Assembly (NCBI GenBank): GCA_003228495.1
Contig: QIDY01000331.1
Span: forward strand, 1 to 5,347
Length of the DNA: 5,347 nucleotides
DNA from: Nitrospirota bacterium
GTDB lineage: Bacteria > Nitrospirota > Nitrospiria > Nitrospirales > UBA8639
Direction: 5' to 3'
Shown here one piece after another: positions 5,035-5,347 of the stretch. Positions within the stretch are counted from its first letter, which is position 1; every line of letters begins with the position of its first letter. Made by a program: the position numbers and the translations under genes. Below the pieces are notes generated by a model. It did not search any database. It was not told where the DNA came from and worked only from the letters and a program-made list of their open reading frames with translations.

Positions 5035-5347
5035 TTAATCCCTATTCTGTGAGGAAACACGGGATGTCGGATTGGGCAGCAAAAGTTTAAGGTACGCTTT
5101 TGAGATGGTATCGAGGTTGAACTCCGAGGCACGAGCGCGCAGTTGCTCTTGGTCTGGTGGATTATCGAGAACCGAGAGAATGGCTTCGGCCAGGGCCTCG
5201 TCATTGCCTACAGGCACCAATGGGCCAAAGAGGCCCTTCTTGAGAATCTCGGTAGGACCGCTTGGACAGTCCGTGCTTACGACTGGACATCCACAAGCCA
5301 AAGCTTCTATCAGGACATTTGGACAGCCTTCCCATGCAGATGAGAGT
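5035..5347 (-). CDS. GT4-family glycosyltransferase, C-terminal part (cut by window edge)
   Basis: Only about the last 103 codons lie in the window; the gene enters from the right edge. The frame reads SSAWEGCPNVLIEALACGCP and on into VVSTDCPSGPTEIL, the canonical GT4 donor-binding signature with both glutamates of EX7E intact (WE-GCPNVLI-E). Then come LVPVGNDEALAEAILSVLDN and a short C-terminal helix, with the stop at 5035-5037. It should transfer a sugar from an NDP-sugar to a surface glycan at the membrane. A start at the TTG at 5301 would be wrong because conserved GT4 sequence lies upstream of it in frame. The retained glutamate pair contrasts with the E/Q pair of the first glycosyltransferase. 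It runs in the same direction as the kinase, but about 770 bases separate them, so a single tight operon is unlikely. Confidence 0.87.
   Translation of the reverse strand, partial: LSSAWEGCPNVLIEALACGCPVVSTDCPSGPTEILKKGLFGPLVPVGNDEALAEAILSVLDNPPDQEQLRARASEFNLDTISKAYLKLLLPNPTSRVSSQNRD

Overview
The window is a piece of a bacterial cell-surface polysaccharide or lipopolysaccharide locus, partly eroded. It holds two GT4-type glycosyltransferases, a membrane-anchored SGNH/GDSL hydrolase-like protein and a kinase of the WaaP/Kdo (lipopolysaccharide kinase) group, separated by unusually long gene-poor gaps. Base composition is moderate. The organism looks Gram-negative, because an LPS-kinase-type protein sits among glycosyltransferases. 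The imperfectly palindromic intergenic repeat at about 4287-4409 resembles repeats I associate with Nitrospira-like (Nitrospirota) genomes, but that is memory-based and weak.

Layout. A GT4 glycosyltransferase runs rightward from 23; its frame is broken at an A-run near 1063-1067, and the missing C-terminus continues in another frame to 1257. The 401 bases that follow hold only open-frame scraps that look like a decayed gene. The other genes all run leftward: the SGNH protein (2759 to 1659), the kinase (4237 or 4267 to 3356, with a possible frameshifted tail to 3175) and the C-terminal part of a second GT4 glycosyltransferase (edge 5347 to 5035). Between the kinase and that glycosyltransferase lie the palindromic repeat, a small unexplained open frame (4669-4815), and on the minus strand an exact-looking 3' end of a tRNA-Ser without its 5' half, next to a GC-rich hairpin.

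How the parts may work together (inference). The two glycosyltransferases would add sugars to a lipid-linked or core glycan on the cytoplasmic face. The kinase would phosphorylate a sugar in the LPS core or a related glycolipid. The SGNH protein would add or remove acyl groups on the polymer outside the inner membrane. The broken frames, long non-coding gaps, palindromic repeat and orphan tRNA 3' end suggest a region reshaped by insertion and decay. I see no integrase, transposase, CRISPR array or complete RNA gene, and no clearly new system; the most checkable oddities are the tRNA-Ser fragment as a possible attachment site and two frame breaks at short A-runs.
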